The translations under genes were made by a program, and so were the position numbers. Shown here piece after piece: positions 34,441 through 43,067 of a stretch of DNA of 64,000 bases. The stretch is from Eubacterium callanderi (GTDB lineage: Bacteria; Bacillota; Clostridia; Eubacteriales; Eubacteriaceae): positions 355,754 through 419,753 of the forward strand of contig NZ_FRBP01000001.1 in assembly GCF_900142645.1 (NCBI RefSeq). The letters run 5' to 3'. Below the pieces are notes generated by a model. That model was given only the letters and a program-made list of their open reading frames with translations. It did no database searches and had not been told where the DNA came from. Numbering within the stretch: the first letter of the stretch is position 1; each line of letters starts with the position of its first letter.

Positions 34441-34743
34441 TTATTCCAGAACCCTCAACCGTGCTCTTGTCAGTTCCTTTGGGTCTCCATCCTCTACCTC
34501 TACAAAAAGCTCACGCATCATGTAAAGAAGCGGACTGGATTCATTCAAAACAAGCAGTTCATTTCCGTCAACATAGAAATGAAGGGTCCGGTTGCTCTCC
34601 CGGTAAGTGATAAAGGCGGTATCCGTAATTGTCATACCATATTCGACCACCTCTCCGGCCGGTGTTTCCATATTAACATCACGACAAAGATTTAAAGTTC
34701 CTACAATATCTAAAAACAAGGTTTTAATTTCCGACTCAGTCAT
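34441..34743 (-). CDS. Small hypothetical protein
   Basis: A 100-residue soluble protein, unrecognised. It is mixed alpha/beta: ESEIKTLFLDIVGTLNL at the start, then strands VEYGMTITDTAFITYRES and TLHFYVDGNELLVLNE, ending in a basic helix LTRARLRVLE. No Cys pair or signal sequence. The ATG at 34743 has a GGAG site 8 nt upstream. It is monocistronic between two terminators, in a neighbourhood of oxygen-defence genes, which is not enough to infer a role. Confidence 0.65.
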   Translation of the reverse strand: MTESEIKTLFLDIVGTLNLCRDVNMETPAGEVVEYGMTITDTAFITYRESNRTLHFYVDGNELLVLNESSPLLYMMRELFVEVEDGDPKELTRARLRVLE

Positions 34744-34804
34744 TAAATAACTCCTCCAAGGTTTTCTCGTTTTTATTATACCATACTATACTCTTTTAAA
34801 AATA

Positions 34805-34833
34805 AAAATCTCCCGAATACTTCGGGAGATTTT
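34805..34833. terminator. Rubrerythrin terminator
   Basis: A perfect 13-bp stem (AAAATCTCCCGAA with its complement) has a 3-nt loop and T-runs on both strands. It lies just downstream of the rubrerythrin stop. Confidence 0.9.
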
Positions 34834-34859
34834 GTATAAAATCCGTCTGATTGTTCCTC

Positions 34860-35405
34860 TTAGTAATTTTCAGATAAAATCTGGAAATCCGCTCCACTTG
34901 TCTTGCATACCGGACACATTTTTAAAGCTTTTGTGCCTTCATAAACGTAACCGCACTTCATACACTGCCAGAGCACTTTATCTGATTTTTCAAAAACAGT
35001 TCCTTCTTCAACATTGCTTAATAATTTTAAATAACGCTGTTCGTGACGGTTTTCAATATTAGCAATCGCTTCGAATAAAAAGGCAATTTTATCAAAGCCT
35101 TCTTCCTTTGCTTCTTTAGCAAAAGTAGCATACATATCGGTCCATTCATAGTTTTCGCCTGCTGCTGCGTCTTTTAAGTTTGTAGCTGTATCTGGGATTT
35201 CATCGCCGTGTACAATTTTAAACCACAATTTTGCATGTTCTTTTTCATTTGTAGCTGTTTCTTCAAATAATTCGGCAATCTGGCTGTAGCCTTCTTCTCT
35301 GGCTTTTTCTGCATAATAAGTATATTTATTGCGGGCCTGTGATTCACCTGCAAAGGCAGTTAATAAATTCGCTTCAGTTTTTGATCCTTTTAATTCCATG
35401 TTCAA
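34860..35405 (-). CDS. Rubrerythrin
   Basis: A 181-residue non-haem di-iron peroxidase of anaerobes, reducing hydrogen peroxide with electrons from rubredoxin and NADH. The ferritin-like four-helix domain has the Glu/His ligands in [30 protein letters not shown] and [16 protein letters not shown]. The C-terminal rubredoxin domain has the CxxC pairs [10 protein letters not shown] and MCPVCK. Its strong promoter has a nearby inverted repeat, consistent with regulated expression during oxygen stress. Desulfoferrodoxin lies 1 kb away. Confidence 0.96.
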   Translation of the reverse strand: MNMELKGSKTEANLLTAFAGESQARNKYTYYAEKAREEGYSQIAELFEETATNEKEHAKLWFKIVHGDEIPDTATNLKDAAAGENYEWTDMYATFAKEAKEEGFDKIAFLFEAIANIENRHEQRYLKLLSNVEEGTVFEKSDKVLWQCMKCGYVYEGTKALKMCPVCKTSGADFQILSENY

Positions 35406-35445
35406 AATACCTCTCTTGAATCTTATAAATTTTATTTAATCCTAA

Positions 35446-35464
35446 CGTTCCTTAATTCGGAACG
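35446..35464. promoter_or_regulatory. Possible operator downstream of the rubrerythrin promoter
   Basis: CGTTCC and GGAACG are inverted over 7 nt right at the predicted transcription start. The AT-rich bases beside the -10 also resemble a PerR-type box but do not match it fully. Confidence 0.4.
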
Positions 35465-35469
35465 ATTAT

Positions 35470-35498
35470 AATATAACAATTATCAAACAAATTGTCAA
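35470..35498 (-). promoter_or_regulatory. Rubrerythrin promoter
   Basis: TTGACA (35493-35498) and TATATT (35470-35475) with a 17-bp spacer on the minus strand. Confidence 0.8.
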
Positions 35499-35516
35499 GG
35501 ATAATTTTGAAAAAAG

Positions 35517-36134
35517 TTAATCAATAATTGGAATAAAAGCATTGTCCTGTGACGCCTCGTAGCAAAGCTCAATCAACGTTTCCGTCGTACGGCCTCTTGA
35601 TAATTCGGGCAAATGGTTCAAATCAAAATACCGGGCATCTTCAGTCTCGATATTCTTCTGGAATGCACCATCAATGACATCACACAGCATAACGGTTTTG
35701 TAAATGGCAAAAGGATTGGGCAGATCAACATTTTTTGCCCAGTCAAATACGCCGACCAATTTTTTAGCGACCACATGCAGGCCAGCCTCCTCACGGGCTT
35801 CCTTCTCAATATTTTCTTTAACAGACAACCCTATATCTGCCCAGCCGCCTGGCATTGACCAGCAGCCGTCAATACTTTCCTTTACCAGAAGAATTGTATC
35901 TTGTTTAAAAATCGCACCCCGCACATCAACCTTTGGCGTCTGGTATCCTGTTTCAAAGCAAAACAGGTCTCTTATTTTTTCCTCACCTGCATCGGTATAA
36001 TTATTTAAAATATCAACAGACATCTCTCGAATCTGTTCAAAACGTTCTCTGTCGTATTTATTTGTAGAGTAAGTCAAACCAGCCTGCGCAATTGACTGAA
36101 GCTGCTTTGCCCACGCCAACCATTTCTTTTCCAT
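35517..36134 (-). CDS. NUDIX hydrolase with N-terminal helical domain (YjhB-like)
   Basis: A 205-residue Nudix protein. Residues 1-60 (WLAWAKQLQSIAQAGLTYS, KYDRERFEQIREM) match the helical N-terminal domain of ADP-ribose pyrophosphatase YjhB-type proteins. The Nudix box reads GGWADIGLSVKENIEKEARE and EAGLHV, of the GGWADIG subtype. Such proteins often cleave ADP-ribose or act on CDP-choline-like substrates, but this is a family tendency. It is transcribed away from desulfoferrodoxin and ends next to the rubrerythrin promoter region. AAAGGAA precedes its ATG by about 8 nt. Confidence 0.87.
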   Translation of the reverse strand: MEKKWLAWAKQLQSIAQAGLTYSTNKYDRERFEQIREMSVDILNNYTDAGEEKIRDLFCFETGYQTPKVDVRGAIFKQDTILLVKESIDGCWSMPGGWADIGLSVKENIEKEAREEAGLHVVAKKLVGVFDWAKNVDLPNPFAIYKTVMLCDVIDGAFQKNIETEDARYFDLNHLPELSRGRTTETLIELCYEASQDNAFIPIID

Positions 36135-36210
36135 AGTTATTCCTTTCTTGATATTATTCTAATTTCAAACAAAATTTTATAGGCATTTTCCGTTTAAAGT
36201 TTAAAAATTG

Positions 36211-36219
36211 TGGTATAAT
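36211..36219 (+). promoter_or_regulatory. Extended -10 promoter of desulfoferrodoxin
   Basis: TGGTATAAT gives an extended -10 (TGn then TATAAT). The -35 region 17 bp upstream is poor (CGTTTA), as is usual for extended -10 promoters. Confidence 0.55.
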
Positions 36220-36295
36220 TAATTATATCATTAAGCGGATAAGTGGGTTACACGGACTGCTCAAAATTATATTTGGACTATAGGAGGTCTTTATT

Positions 36296-36682
36296 ATGTG
36301 CAAAAAACCAAAATTTTATATCTGTAGACATTGCGGCAACATCTTTGGTGTTGTTGAAGACAGCGGCGTAACACCGGTTTGCTGTGGTGATCCGATGGAA
36401 GTTTTAACTCCTAATACCGTCGATGCAGCTCAGGAAAAACACGTTCCAGTAATTAAAATTGATGGAAATACCGTCACTGTTGAAGTCGGCAGTGTTCCAC
36501 ATCCAATGCTCGAAGAACATCATATCGCCTGGATTTATCTTGAAACCAAAGAAGGCGGCCAGCGTAAATGTCTGGAAATCGGCGGCGAGCCAAAAGCTGT
36601 TTTCGCTTTAACACCTGGTGATGAAGTGATCGCTGCATATGAATATTGTAACCTACATGGATTATGGATGGCAACTGTTTAA
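36296..36682 (+). CDS. dfx: Desulfoferrodoxin (superoxide reductase)
   Basis: A 128-residue two-iron superoxide reductase. The N-terminal desulforedoxin-like centre I has Cys ligands in YICRHCGNIF and TPVCCGDPM. Centre II has the His4-Cys site: KHVPVI, VPHPMLEEHHIAWIYLE and YCNLHGLW. It reduces superoxide to peroxide without making oxygen, using rubredoxin; peroxide would then go to rubrerythrin, whose gene is close by. Strong AGGAGG site and its own terminator, so it is monocistronic. Confidence 0.97.
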   Translation: MCKKPKFYICRHCGNIFGVVEDSGVTPVCCGDPMEVLTPNTVDAAQEKHVPVIKIDGNTVTVEVGSVPHPMLEEHHIAWIYLETKEGGQRKCLEIGGEPKAVFALTPGDEVIAAYEYCNLHGLWMATV

Positions 36683-36704
36683 TCCATATTCAGGCAAAAA
36701 GCAA

Positions 36705-36738
36705 AACCCCGGAGAACTTCTCCGGGGTTATTTTTTTT
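36705..36738 (+). terminator. Desulfoferrodoxin terminator
   Basis: AACCCCGGAGAA with TTCTCCGGGGTT (12-bp stem, 1-nt loop) followed by ATTTTTTTT. It overlaps the 3' end of the converging plsC-like gene. Confidence 0.9.
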
Positions 36739-37429
36739 CAAAAGCTTTTTGCATTTCTAAACGGCATTTTTCCAAAAGACGCTGGATTTCATGGCTTCTT
36801 TTATTGTTAACATCTGGATAAACCGGTTTTAAAATTTCTAAATGCAGGAACGGCTTTTTCCGAAACAGGCTTCTTACCCCATTTACAGATCTGTAAGTCA
36901 ATATCATAGGTACCAGTGGAACCTCTGCGTCATACGCAAACGTAAATGCACCCTTTTGAAAAGGCCGTAAAGTAGGGCAATACACTTCCAGACTCCCTTC
37001 CGGAAAAAGATGGACGGCATCCCCCTGCCTCAAAGTTGCCTCTATTTCTTCCATAAAGCCCCTGAATTCGGAAAGCTTTTCTGGAATCGGTATTCCACCC
37101 AGGTCATCAACCAAATGCCCCACAAAGGGCATTTTCAGATTTTCATCCAAGGTTGGAAAATACATCCGATGCTGCCTGCAAACACCGGCTACCATCGTGC
37201 AGTCCAGCGTATGAACATGGTTGCAGATTGTTACCATCCCGCCGCTGACATCAGCCAAATTATCCTCTCCTGAGACCGTGAGACCAAACATCAGGCGATT
37301 ATATAAAGGCAGCAGGGTCAACGCTATTTTTCTTAAAGCAAAACGATTCTCAAAGTGGCGTTTATCTTCATTGCGTTCAATAATAACATTTTCGCCCAAA
37401 TTTTCAGCCTCATATTGCGCCATACTCAT
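36728..37429 (-). CDS. 1-acyl-glycerol-3-phosphate acyltransferase (PlsC family)
   Basis: A 233-residue membrane-associated acyltransferase. The catalytic HX4D motif occurs as NHVHTLDC, and the glycerol-phosphate motif as LFPEGSLEV. PVPLVPMILT-like wording (VPLVPMILTY) matches motif IV. It makes phosphatidate from lysophosphatidate, or acylates a related lipid. I choose the ATG at 37429 with GGGAGG 6 nt upstream; this overlaps the glycosyltransferase stop by 20 bp. The close coupling to a glycosyltransferase suggests glycolipid synthesis. Not the only plsC homologue to be expected in the genome. Confidence 0.87.
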   Translation of the reverse strand: MSMAQYEAENLGENVIIERNEDKRHFENRFALRKIALTLLPLYNRLMFGLTVSGEDNLADVSGGMVTICNHVHTLDCTMVAGVCRQHRMYFPTLDENLKMPFVGHLVDDLGGIPIPEKLSEFRGFMEEIEATLRQGDAVHLFPEGSLEVYCPTLRPFQKGAFTFAYDAEVPLVPMILTYRSVNGVRSLFRKKPFLHLEILKPVYPDVNNKRSHEIQRLLEKCRLEMQKAFEKK

Positions 37430-38543
37430 CAATAGCCTCCCTGAACAATTCTTCCATCCTATAAACGCAGTCCTCTATATTATATTGCTTACCGTACGCT
37501 GCGTATTCTTTTTCTAAACCCCTTTTTTCTTTAGGATGTTCAATAAAATAATCAATTTTATCAGCCAGATCGTAAGGGTCACCTGCATTAAAGAGACATC
37601 GGTCATTTAAAGCAAATTGAGGGGTTGCTGATTTAGGACTGTTGGAGATAACCGGAACCAGTCCGCTGCAAAATGCTTCAATACAGGAGATCGCCTCACT
37701 TTCGGCATCTGCTGTATGGACATAAAGATCGCTCATTGCAATGATATCACGCAGCTTTTTCTTGTCAAAAAAATCAATAAGAACCTTGTTTGGCAGTTTT
37801 TTTCCAACTTTTTCGTAAAACTTTTTCTTTGGTCCTTGTCCTGCTAATATCAAGCATATCTGGTCCCTGTATTTAGATAACCCTGCTGCTTCTATGAGCA
37901 GATCCTGCCTTTTTTCATTGGCCAGTCGCCCAACCATTAAAATCACAAACTTACCCCTGAGCAACGGAATCTTATCAATCTTACGGTAATAGAAATCCGG
38001 GTCGACACCATTTGAGATGACATGCAGCTTTGCCGTATAACCATTTTTACGCAGTTCTTCTGCGATAAAGTTACTGGGACAGTGAATATGTGAAAATTGG
38101 TTATAAAAAATATTTTTGAAGCCCTGATACAAGGCTGTATTAATTTTTTCCACCTTATTAATTTTCAGCGTATAGGTAATATTTTCCGGTTGTACATGAA
38201 AGGCCGCTGTTGCGGGGACAGACAGCTCCTTTGCGATTTTAGCGCCCTGGATCGAAAGTGGAAAAGGCATTAAAAAATGGACAATATCCGCCCATGTAAT
38301 GGCCTTTTTCAAAACTTCCCTGCTGGGCTTAGCCAATGTCATACCCTGATTCTGAATAATCTGTTTGACAACAGGGGGAAAATGATATGAACGCACCGCG
38401 TATTTGTCAGGACTTTCCTTTCCTGTACTGACAATTCTCACTTCATGCCCATGATTTTTCAGTGATTCTGAAAAACGGACTGCTGACATCGTGGTGCCAT
38501 TGTTGGTATGATCAAATTGGTCCATAACTAATAAAATTTTCAT
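37410..38543 (-). CDS. GT4-family glycosyltransferase, probably lipid-linked
   Basis: A 377-residue GT-B fold enzyme. The N-terminus MKILLVMDQFDHTNNGTTMS is like diacylglycerol glycosyltransferases and other GT4 enzymes. The second Rossmann domain starts near 190 (FVILMVGRLANEKRQDLLIEA) and carries the sugar-nucleotide site ESEAISCIEAFCSGLVPVIS with its E-x7-E-like pattern. The acceptor is probably diacylglycerol or another membrane lipid, since plsC overlaps its 3' end, but this is inferred. No transmembrane segment. The ATG has GAGGAGG upstream. The pair is separate from the MATE gene by about 120 bp and a terminator. Confidence 0.82.
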   Translation of the reverse strand: MKILLVMDQFDHTNNGTTMSAVRFSESLKNHGHEVRIVSTGKESPDKYAVRSYHFPPVVKQIIQNQGMTLAKPSREVLKKAITWADIVHFLMPFPLSIQGAKIAKELSVPATAAFHVQPENITYTLKINKVEKINTALYQGFKNIFYNQFSHIHCPSNFIAEELRKNGYTAKLHVISNGVDPDFYYRKIDKIPLLRGKFVILMVGRLANEKRQDLLIEAAGLSKYRDQICLILAGQGPKKKFYEKVGKKLPNKVLIDFFDKKKLRDIIAMSDLYVHTADAESEAISCIEAFCSGLVPVISNSPKSATPQFALNDRCLFNAGDPYDLADKIDYFIEHPKEKRGLEKEYAAYGKQYNIEDCVYRMEELFREAIDEYGAI

Positions 38544-38620
38544 TGATTTCCTCCTCGTATACTTAAATTATACCCAAAGCCGAATATTTTTGTACAGTGA
38601 CAATTCCTTTATTTTGTACA

Positions 38621-38649
38621 AAAATAAAAAAGGATGCACTTTAGCATCC
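38621..38649 (-). terminator. Terminator of the MATE transporter gene
   Basis: Minus-strand GGATGC with GCATCC (6 bp, 6-nt loop) followed by TTTTTTATTTTTG. Confidence 0.75.
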
Positions 38650-38663
38650 CTCAACGTATCATT

Positions 38664-40031
38664 TTACCAGCGGTCTAAAACTTTCTTTTTATAATGCCGG
38701 TACACGATAACTTCAAAAACAAGACAGGCAATCTCAGAAACGATAAAACCATACCAAACCGTATCCAAACCTCCGATTAAGGAGAATAGATAGGAAAAGG
38801 GCAGTAAGAAAATCATCTGTCTCAAAAAAGAGGAAATCATACTGAGATAGGATTTTCCCATCGCCTGAAAAGAAGTACTTAGCATAATGGATATCCCCGC
38901 GAGCGGAAATGCAAGGCTTATTGCTCTGAAACAATTAATCCCAATCGCCGTCATTTCTTCCGATGCATTGAAAAGCATAAAAATCTGGGCTGGGAAAAGC
39001 TGGAACAAAAGAACCCCAACAAACATAATGACCAAGCTCGTCAGAATAGAGACTTTTAATGTCTCTTTGAACCGCTTTGCATTCTGAGCTCCGTAATTAT
39101 ATCCAAAAATTGGCATCGCTCCTTGTCCAAGGCCAAAAATCGGCATAAAAATGAAGGATTGCACTTTAAAATAAACACCAAAAACCGCTACAGCGGTCAT
39201 ACCATATCCAGCTAAAATCAGGTTGTAGCCCGTCACCATGAAAGAACCAATTCCCTGCATGATCGCAGACGGAAGCCCTACCACAGCAATATCCTTCATG
39301 ATAGCCCCGCGGTATTTAAAAGAACGAAAATGAAGCTTTAGAAGGTTTTTTTTCCGCTTCAGGACCACAATCAAAATATAGACCATTGCAATGATCTGGC
39401 CTGTAACCGTTGCGATGGCGGCTCCTGTAACACCCAGAGCCGGAAATCCCAAAAGCCCGAAAATCATAATCGGATCCAGAATAATATTCGTGATTGCCCC
39501 GATCAGCTGACCGATCATTGGCTGAATCATATCGCCGGAGCCCTGCAGTGTGCTGAAACCAGCCTGCGTAATAATGCTTCCAAAGCTGAAAATTGTAACG
39601 ATCAGCAGATAATCTGTACATCCCTTAATAATTTCCGGATTATCCGTAAACATTTTTACAAAAATATTCGAAAAAACAGCGCCTAAAACGGCTGCGGCTA
39701 AAGATAAAATCACTGCGACCAGAAAGCCATGTTCCGCTACCATTTCTGCCTCGCGGTGTTTTTTTTCACCAAGGCGTCTGGAAATACCGGAATTAATCCC
39801 TACACCCATACCTACAAAGCAGGATACAATCAGCATCTGCACCGGAAACGCCAGAGAAACAGCAGTGAGAGCATTTTCCCCTGTCTGCGCGACAAAGACG
39901 CTGTCTACGATGTTGTACATCGCCTGTACAAACATTGAGATAATTGCCGGCAGAGCCATACTAAAAAGTAATTGGGGGATATGCATCGTCCCCATCTTGT
40001 TTTCATGCTGTAACTGTTGTTCTTCCACCAA
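38664..40031 (-). CDS. MATE family efflux transporter
   Basis: A 455-residue membrane protein with 12 predicted helices in two homologous halves (breakpoint around residue 235). It belongs to the MATE/MOP group by MALPAIISMFVQAMYNIVDSVFVAQTGENALTAVSL near its start and by GLGQGAMPIFGYNYGAQN in the second half. Transporters of this group exchange cationic drugs or metabolites for Na+ or H+. It is unrelated in position to the flippase at 16 kb. The substrate cannot be predicted. It lies 28 bp downstream of the DEAD-box gene and may be read from it. Confidence 0.9.
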   Translation of the reverse strand: MVEEQQLQHENKMGTMHIPQLLFSMALPAIISMFVQAMYNIVDSVFVAQTGENALTAVSLAFPVQMLIVSCFVGMGVGINSGISRRLGEKKHREAEMVAEHGFLVAVILSLAAAVLGAVFSNIFVKMFTDNPEIIKGCTDYLLIVTIFSFGSIITQAGFSTLQGSGDMIQPMIGQLIGAITNIILDPIMIFGLLGFPALGVTGAAIATVTGQIIAMVYILIVVLKRKKNLLKLHFRSFKYRGAIMKDIAVVGLPSAIMQGIGSFMVTGYNLILAGYGMTAVAVFGVYFKVQSFIFMPIFGLGQGAMPIFGYNYGAQNAKRFKETLKVSILTSLVIMFVGVLLFQLFPAQIFMLFNASEEMTAIGINCFRAISLAFPLAGISIMLSTSFQAMGKSYLSMISSFLRQMIFLLPFSYLFSLIGGLDTVWYGFIVSEIACLVFEVIVYRHYKKKVLDRW

Positions 40032-40059
40032 AACACTTCCCCCTCACTTTTAACGAATT

Positions 40060-41703
40060 TTACTTTTTCTTTTTGGAAATTTCAACTTTTACTTTATGAT
40101 CTTTAATCATTTTACCATTCAGTTTTTTCTCTACTTTTTTGGCGACATCCACATCCACATCCACAAAGGTAAATTTATTATACATATCAATATTTCCAAC
40201 TGTCGAAGACGCAATATTGCACTCGCCGCAAATGGCGCCGAGAATATCTCTTTTCTGCACCTTGTCTTTCTCACCAACACTGATAAAAAGACGTTTTGTC
40301 TTTTCCGGGCCAAAGGATTTTCCTTTACCGCCCTTTACTTCTCTGCGGCGCTTTCCATCCCTTTCACGTCTGCCTTCCCGGCGCCCGCGTTTTTTAAACT
40401 CAGTATTTAAATCTTCCGCATCTGACAAAGGAAGCTGCGCTTGTAAAAGAACCGCGGCGATAAATTCTGCTTCGTAGCCCTTTTCTTCAAGTTCTTGAAT
40501 GATCGCAATGTAACGTTCCAGTTCTCCCTTTTCGGCTTTTAGCTTAAAACGTTCCTTGAAATGGGCGATCTTAATATCATTGATCACCTCACTGGTCGGA
40601 ATTAAATCGCGTTCGATGCTTTTCTTGGTATAATCGGTTATTTTTCGCAGCTTAAACTGATCCCTTGAACGGGCAAGTGTAAGTGAAAGACCGCTCTTCC
40701 CCGCACGTCCGGTACGGCCAATACGGTGTACATAGTATTCTTCGTTGTCTGGTACATCGTAGTTAAAAACAATATCCACATCGTCAACATCAATCCCTCT
40801 GGCCGCTACATCGGTGGCTACTAAAATTTTCAGCCGCCCCTGGCTAAAGCGTTTTAAGACATTGAGTCTGGATACCTGGCGCATATCGCCATGAATTTTG
40901 TCTACGGAATACCCCAGTTCCTGCAGATTTTCAGTAATTTCGTCAACATAGTGTTTGGTGTTGCAGAAAATAAGTGAGCGTTGAGGTTTATAGACATCCA
41001 ATAAACGGGTTAAGGCTTCAAACTTATTCTGGTCAGAAATATTAAAATACTTCTGCTCAATACTTGGCGCTACCATTGTTTTAGGCGAAATTTCAATCAT
41101 TGTCGGATTTTTCTGGTAGGTTTCCGCTATCTTTAAAATGGGTTTTGGCATTGTAGCCGAGAATAAAACGGTCTGAACATCATGGTCTACCGCATCTAAA
41201 ATGAGCTCAATATCCTCTCTGAAGCCCATATTCAGCATTTCATCCGCCTCGTCCAGCACTGCCATTGTAAGTGCGTTGAATTTTAAAGTTTTCCGACGCA
41301 TATGGTCCATGACACGTCCTGGTGTGCCCACTACAATCTGTGCTCCGGATTTCAGATCACGAATCTGGTTTTCAATTGAAGCGCCGCCAAACACTGCAAC
41401 AACTTTAATGCTGTGGCTGTATTTTAAAACCTTTCTGAATTCTTCAGAAACCTGCAGCGCCAGCTCACGTGTCGGCAGCAGCACCAGCACCTGCGGTTTT
41501 CTGAGTTCTGGATCAATCTTCTCTATGGCAGGAATCGCAAAGGCCATTGTCTTTCCTGTTCCTGTCTGGGATTTACCAATAAGGTCGCCGCCTTCCATCA
41601 AACGGGGAATTGCGCGTTCCTGAATTTCTGTCATATCAACAAATCCCATATCATCAATTGCCCTGAGCAATTGCTCGTTAATCTCTAGTTCTCTAAATTT
41701 CAT
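40060..41703 (-). CDS. DEAD-box RNA helicase with DbpA-type RNA-binding domain
   Basis: A 547-residue ATP-dependent RNA helicase of the DeaD/CshA type. Q motif near 5-30, Walker A SQTGTGKT (45-52), PTRELALQV, DEAD (151-154), SAT (182-184), and motif VI HRIGRTGRAGKSG are all present. A basic linker (RRGREGRRERD-like, about 433-460) leads to a DbpA RNA-binding domain (about 468-545) ending in lysines. Such helicases open rRNA or mRNA structure during ribosome assembly, cold shock or decay. AGGAAGT-type site upstream of the ATG at 41703. Which CshA/DeaD/DbpA paralogue it is cannot be fixed without comparison. Confidence 0.93.
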   Translation of the reverse strand: MKFRELEINEQLLRAIDDMGFVDMTEIQERAIPRLMEGGDLIGKSQTGTGKTMAFAIPAIEKIDPELRKPQVLVLLPTRELALQVSEEFRKVLKYSHSIKVVAVFGGASIENQIRDLKSGAQIVVGTPGRVMDHMRRKTLKFNALTMAVLDEADEMLNMGFREDIELILDAVDHDVQTVLFSATMPKPILKIAETYQKNPTMIEISPKTMVAPSIEQKYFNISDQNKFEALTRLLDVYKPQRSLIFCNTKHYVDEITENLQELGYSVDKIHGDMRQVSRLNVLKRFSQGRLKILVATDVAARGIDVDDVDIVFNYDVPDNEEYYVHRIGRTGRAGKSGLSLTLARSRDQFKLRKITDYTKKSIERDLIPTSEVINDIKIAHFKERFKLKAEKGELERYIAIIQELEEKGYEAEFIAAVLLQAQLPLSDAEDLNTEFKKRGRREGRRERDGKRRREVKGGKGKSFGPEKTKRLFISVGEKDKVQKRDILGAICGECNIASSTVGNIDMYNKFTFVDVDVDVAKKVEKKLNGKMIKDHKVKVEISKKKK

Positions 41704-41824
41704 ATAACTTCCTTTCTAAATACATAACATCTAATTATAAACTAAAAAACAAAAGAAAGCAAATTTTATGTCAAACTTGGGTATATTTTTTATAAGAATA
41801 CTCTAATTGATTAAGGAAGTGATA

Positions 41825-42214
41825 ATGGTGATTGAAACAAAACGCATCTATGAACCCAAAAACATTATGGATGGGTACCGCGTTTTAGTAGACAGCTACT
41901 GGCCCAGAGGATTTACTCACTCCAGCGCCAATGTCGATATATGGAAAAAGGAACTTGCTCCCAGCAAAGAATTGATCCGGCGTTTTCATTCTGGAAAAGA
42001 TTCATACGAAAGCTTTAAATCGCAATATTTGGAAGAACTTAAAAATAATCAGGCTGTCAAAACTTTTCTATCCGATTTGAAGAAGCGTCTGAAGGAAGAA
42101 AATGTTACTTTAATCTATTCCGCAAACAATAAGGAACAAAACCAGGCCGTTATTCTGGCCGATTATTTGAACACAATACTTTTTCAAAAAAACAAAGCGC
42201 CACGGGCAGCGTGA
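41825..42214 (+). CDS. DUF488 family protein
   Basis: A 129-residue protein, start ATG 41825 preceded by AAGGAAGTG. YRVLVDSYWPRGFTHSSANV (about 15-34) and the ELAPSKELIRRFHSGKDSY block are typical of the short DUF488 family found in bacteria near oxidative-stress and haem genes. It is largely helical after residue 45. No biochemical role is established that I know of. It is a single-gene unit ending in a terminator that overlaps its own 3' end. Confidence 0.82.
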   Translation: MVIETKRIYEPKNIMDGYRVLVDSYWPRGFTHSSANVDIWKKELAPSKELIRRFHSGKDSYESFKSQYLEELKNNQAVKTFLSDLKKRLKEENVTLIYSANNKEQNQAVILADYLNTILFQKNKAPRAA

Positions 42215-42226
42215 CGCTTTGTTTTT
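42187..42226. terminator. Bidirectional terminator between DUF488 and HAD genes
   Basis: AAAAACAAAGCG with CGCTTTGTTTTT, extended inward by CACG/CGTG, closes over a short loop. The DUF488 stop codon lies within it. Confidence 0.85.
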
Positions 42227-43051
42227 CTATAATGCAAATCTTTCAATGGCCTCTGCCACACCATCTTCATCATTTGTAGAAACGATATGGTCCGCAATTG
42301 TTTTGACACAGTCATAAGCGTTTCCCATGGCAATTTTTGTTCCTGCAATTTCGATCATTTCCAAATCGTTGTCACTATCTCCTATTACCATGACCTCTGT
42401 AAGGCTTATTCCCAGATATTCGCAAAGCTTTGTGAGTCCTAACCCTTTATCAACCCCTTCTGGAATACATTCAAGGCAATAGTTCATTGGGCGCAAGGGT
42501 ACTAAATCCACAATTTCACCCGCCCTTTTCTGGACTTCATCCAATTTATCAAAGTCGGTGGATGAAATGACAAATTTACTGACCTCCAAGTGGTTTTTAT
42601 CTAAATAGTCCTCGATATCCTCAACCACAATTTGCTGTCCCTTAAATTGACGTACATATTCATCGGCCCATCCTGCTGTTGGCATTTCAGGAAATGTTTT
42701 TTTTGTACAGACACATCCATGAATGGTATGCGCCTGGACAAAAATGCCATCGTACTGATCCACCAGCTCAATTATCTGTCTGATAATCTCTTTTGAAAGA
42801 GCATCCTCAAAGATCACAATATCTTTTTTATAGTCTCGAACCACGCCGCCATTACCGGAGAGCATATAATCGGTCCCTCCAATGGCTTCGGCGGCAAACC
42901 AGCCTTCTTTATCAATCCGGCCTGTTGCCACTACAGGAATGATCCCTTTTTCTTTAGCTTTTTTAAAAGCTGCTTTGTTTTTCTCAGAGATTGTATTCTG
43001 AGTGTTTAAAAGCGTGCCATCCAAGTCGGTAACGATCATTTTTATTGCCAT
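42227..43051 (-). CDS. Cof-type HAD hydrolase
   Basis: A 274-residue haloacid-dehalogenase phosphatase of the Cof (IIB) group. Motif I is DLDGTLLN (9-16), motif II sits near ATGR (43-46), and motif IV is MVIGDSDNDLEMI (about 219-231) with its metal-binding Asp residues. The cap (about 85-190) is of the C2B type. These enzymes dephosphorylate sugar phosphates, flavin or pyridoxal phosphates; the substrate here is unknown. It starts 16 bp after the P1 peptidase stop and is probably in the same transcript. Confidence 0.9.
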   Translation of the reverse strand: MAIKMIVTDLDGTLLNTQNTISEKNKAAFKKAKEKGIIPVVATGRIDKEGWFAAEAIGGTDYMLSGNGGVVRDYKKDIVIFEDALSKEIIRQIIELVDQYDGIFVQAHTIHGCVCTKKTFPEMPTAGWADEYVRQFKGQQIVVEDIEDYLDKNHLEVSKFVISSTDFDKLDEVQKRAGEIVDLVPLRPMNYCLECIPEGVDKGLGLTKLCEYLGISLTEVMVIGDSDNDLEMIEIAGTKIAMGNAYDCVKTIADHIVSTNDEDGVAEAIERFAL

Positions 43052-43067
43052 GAAAATGCTCCTTCGT

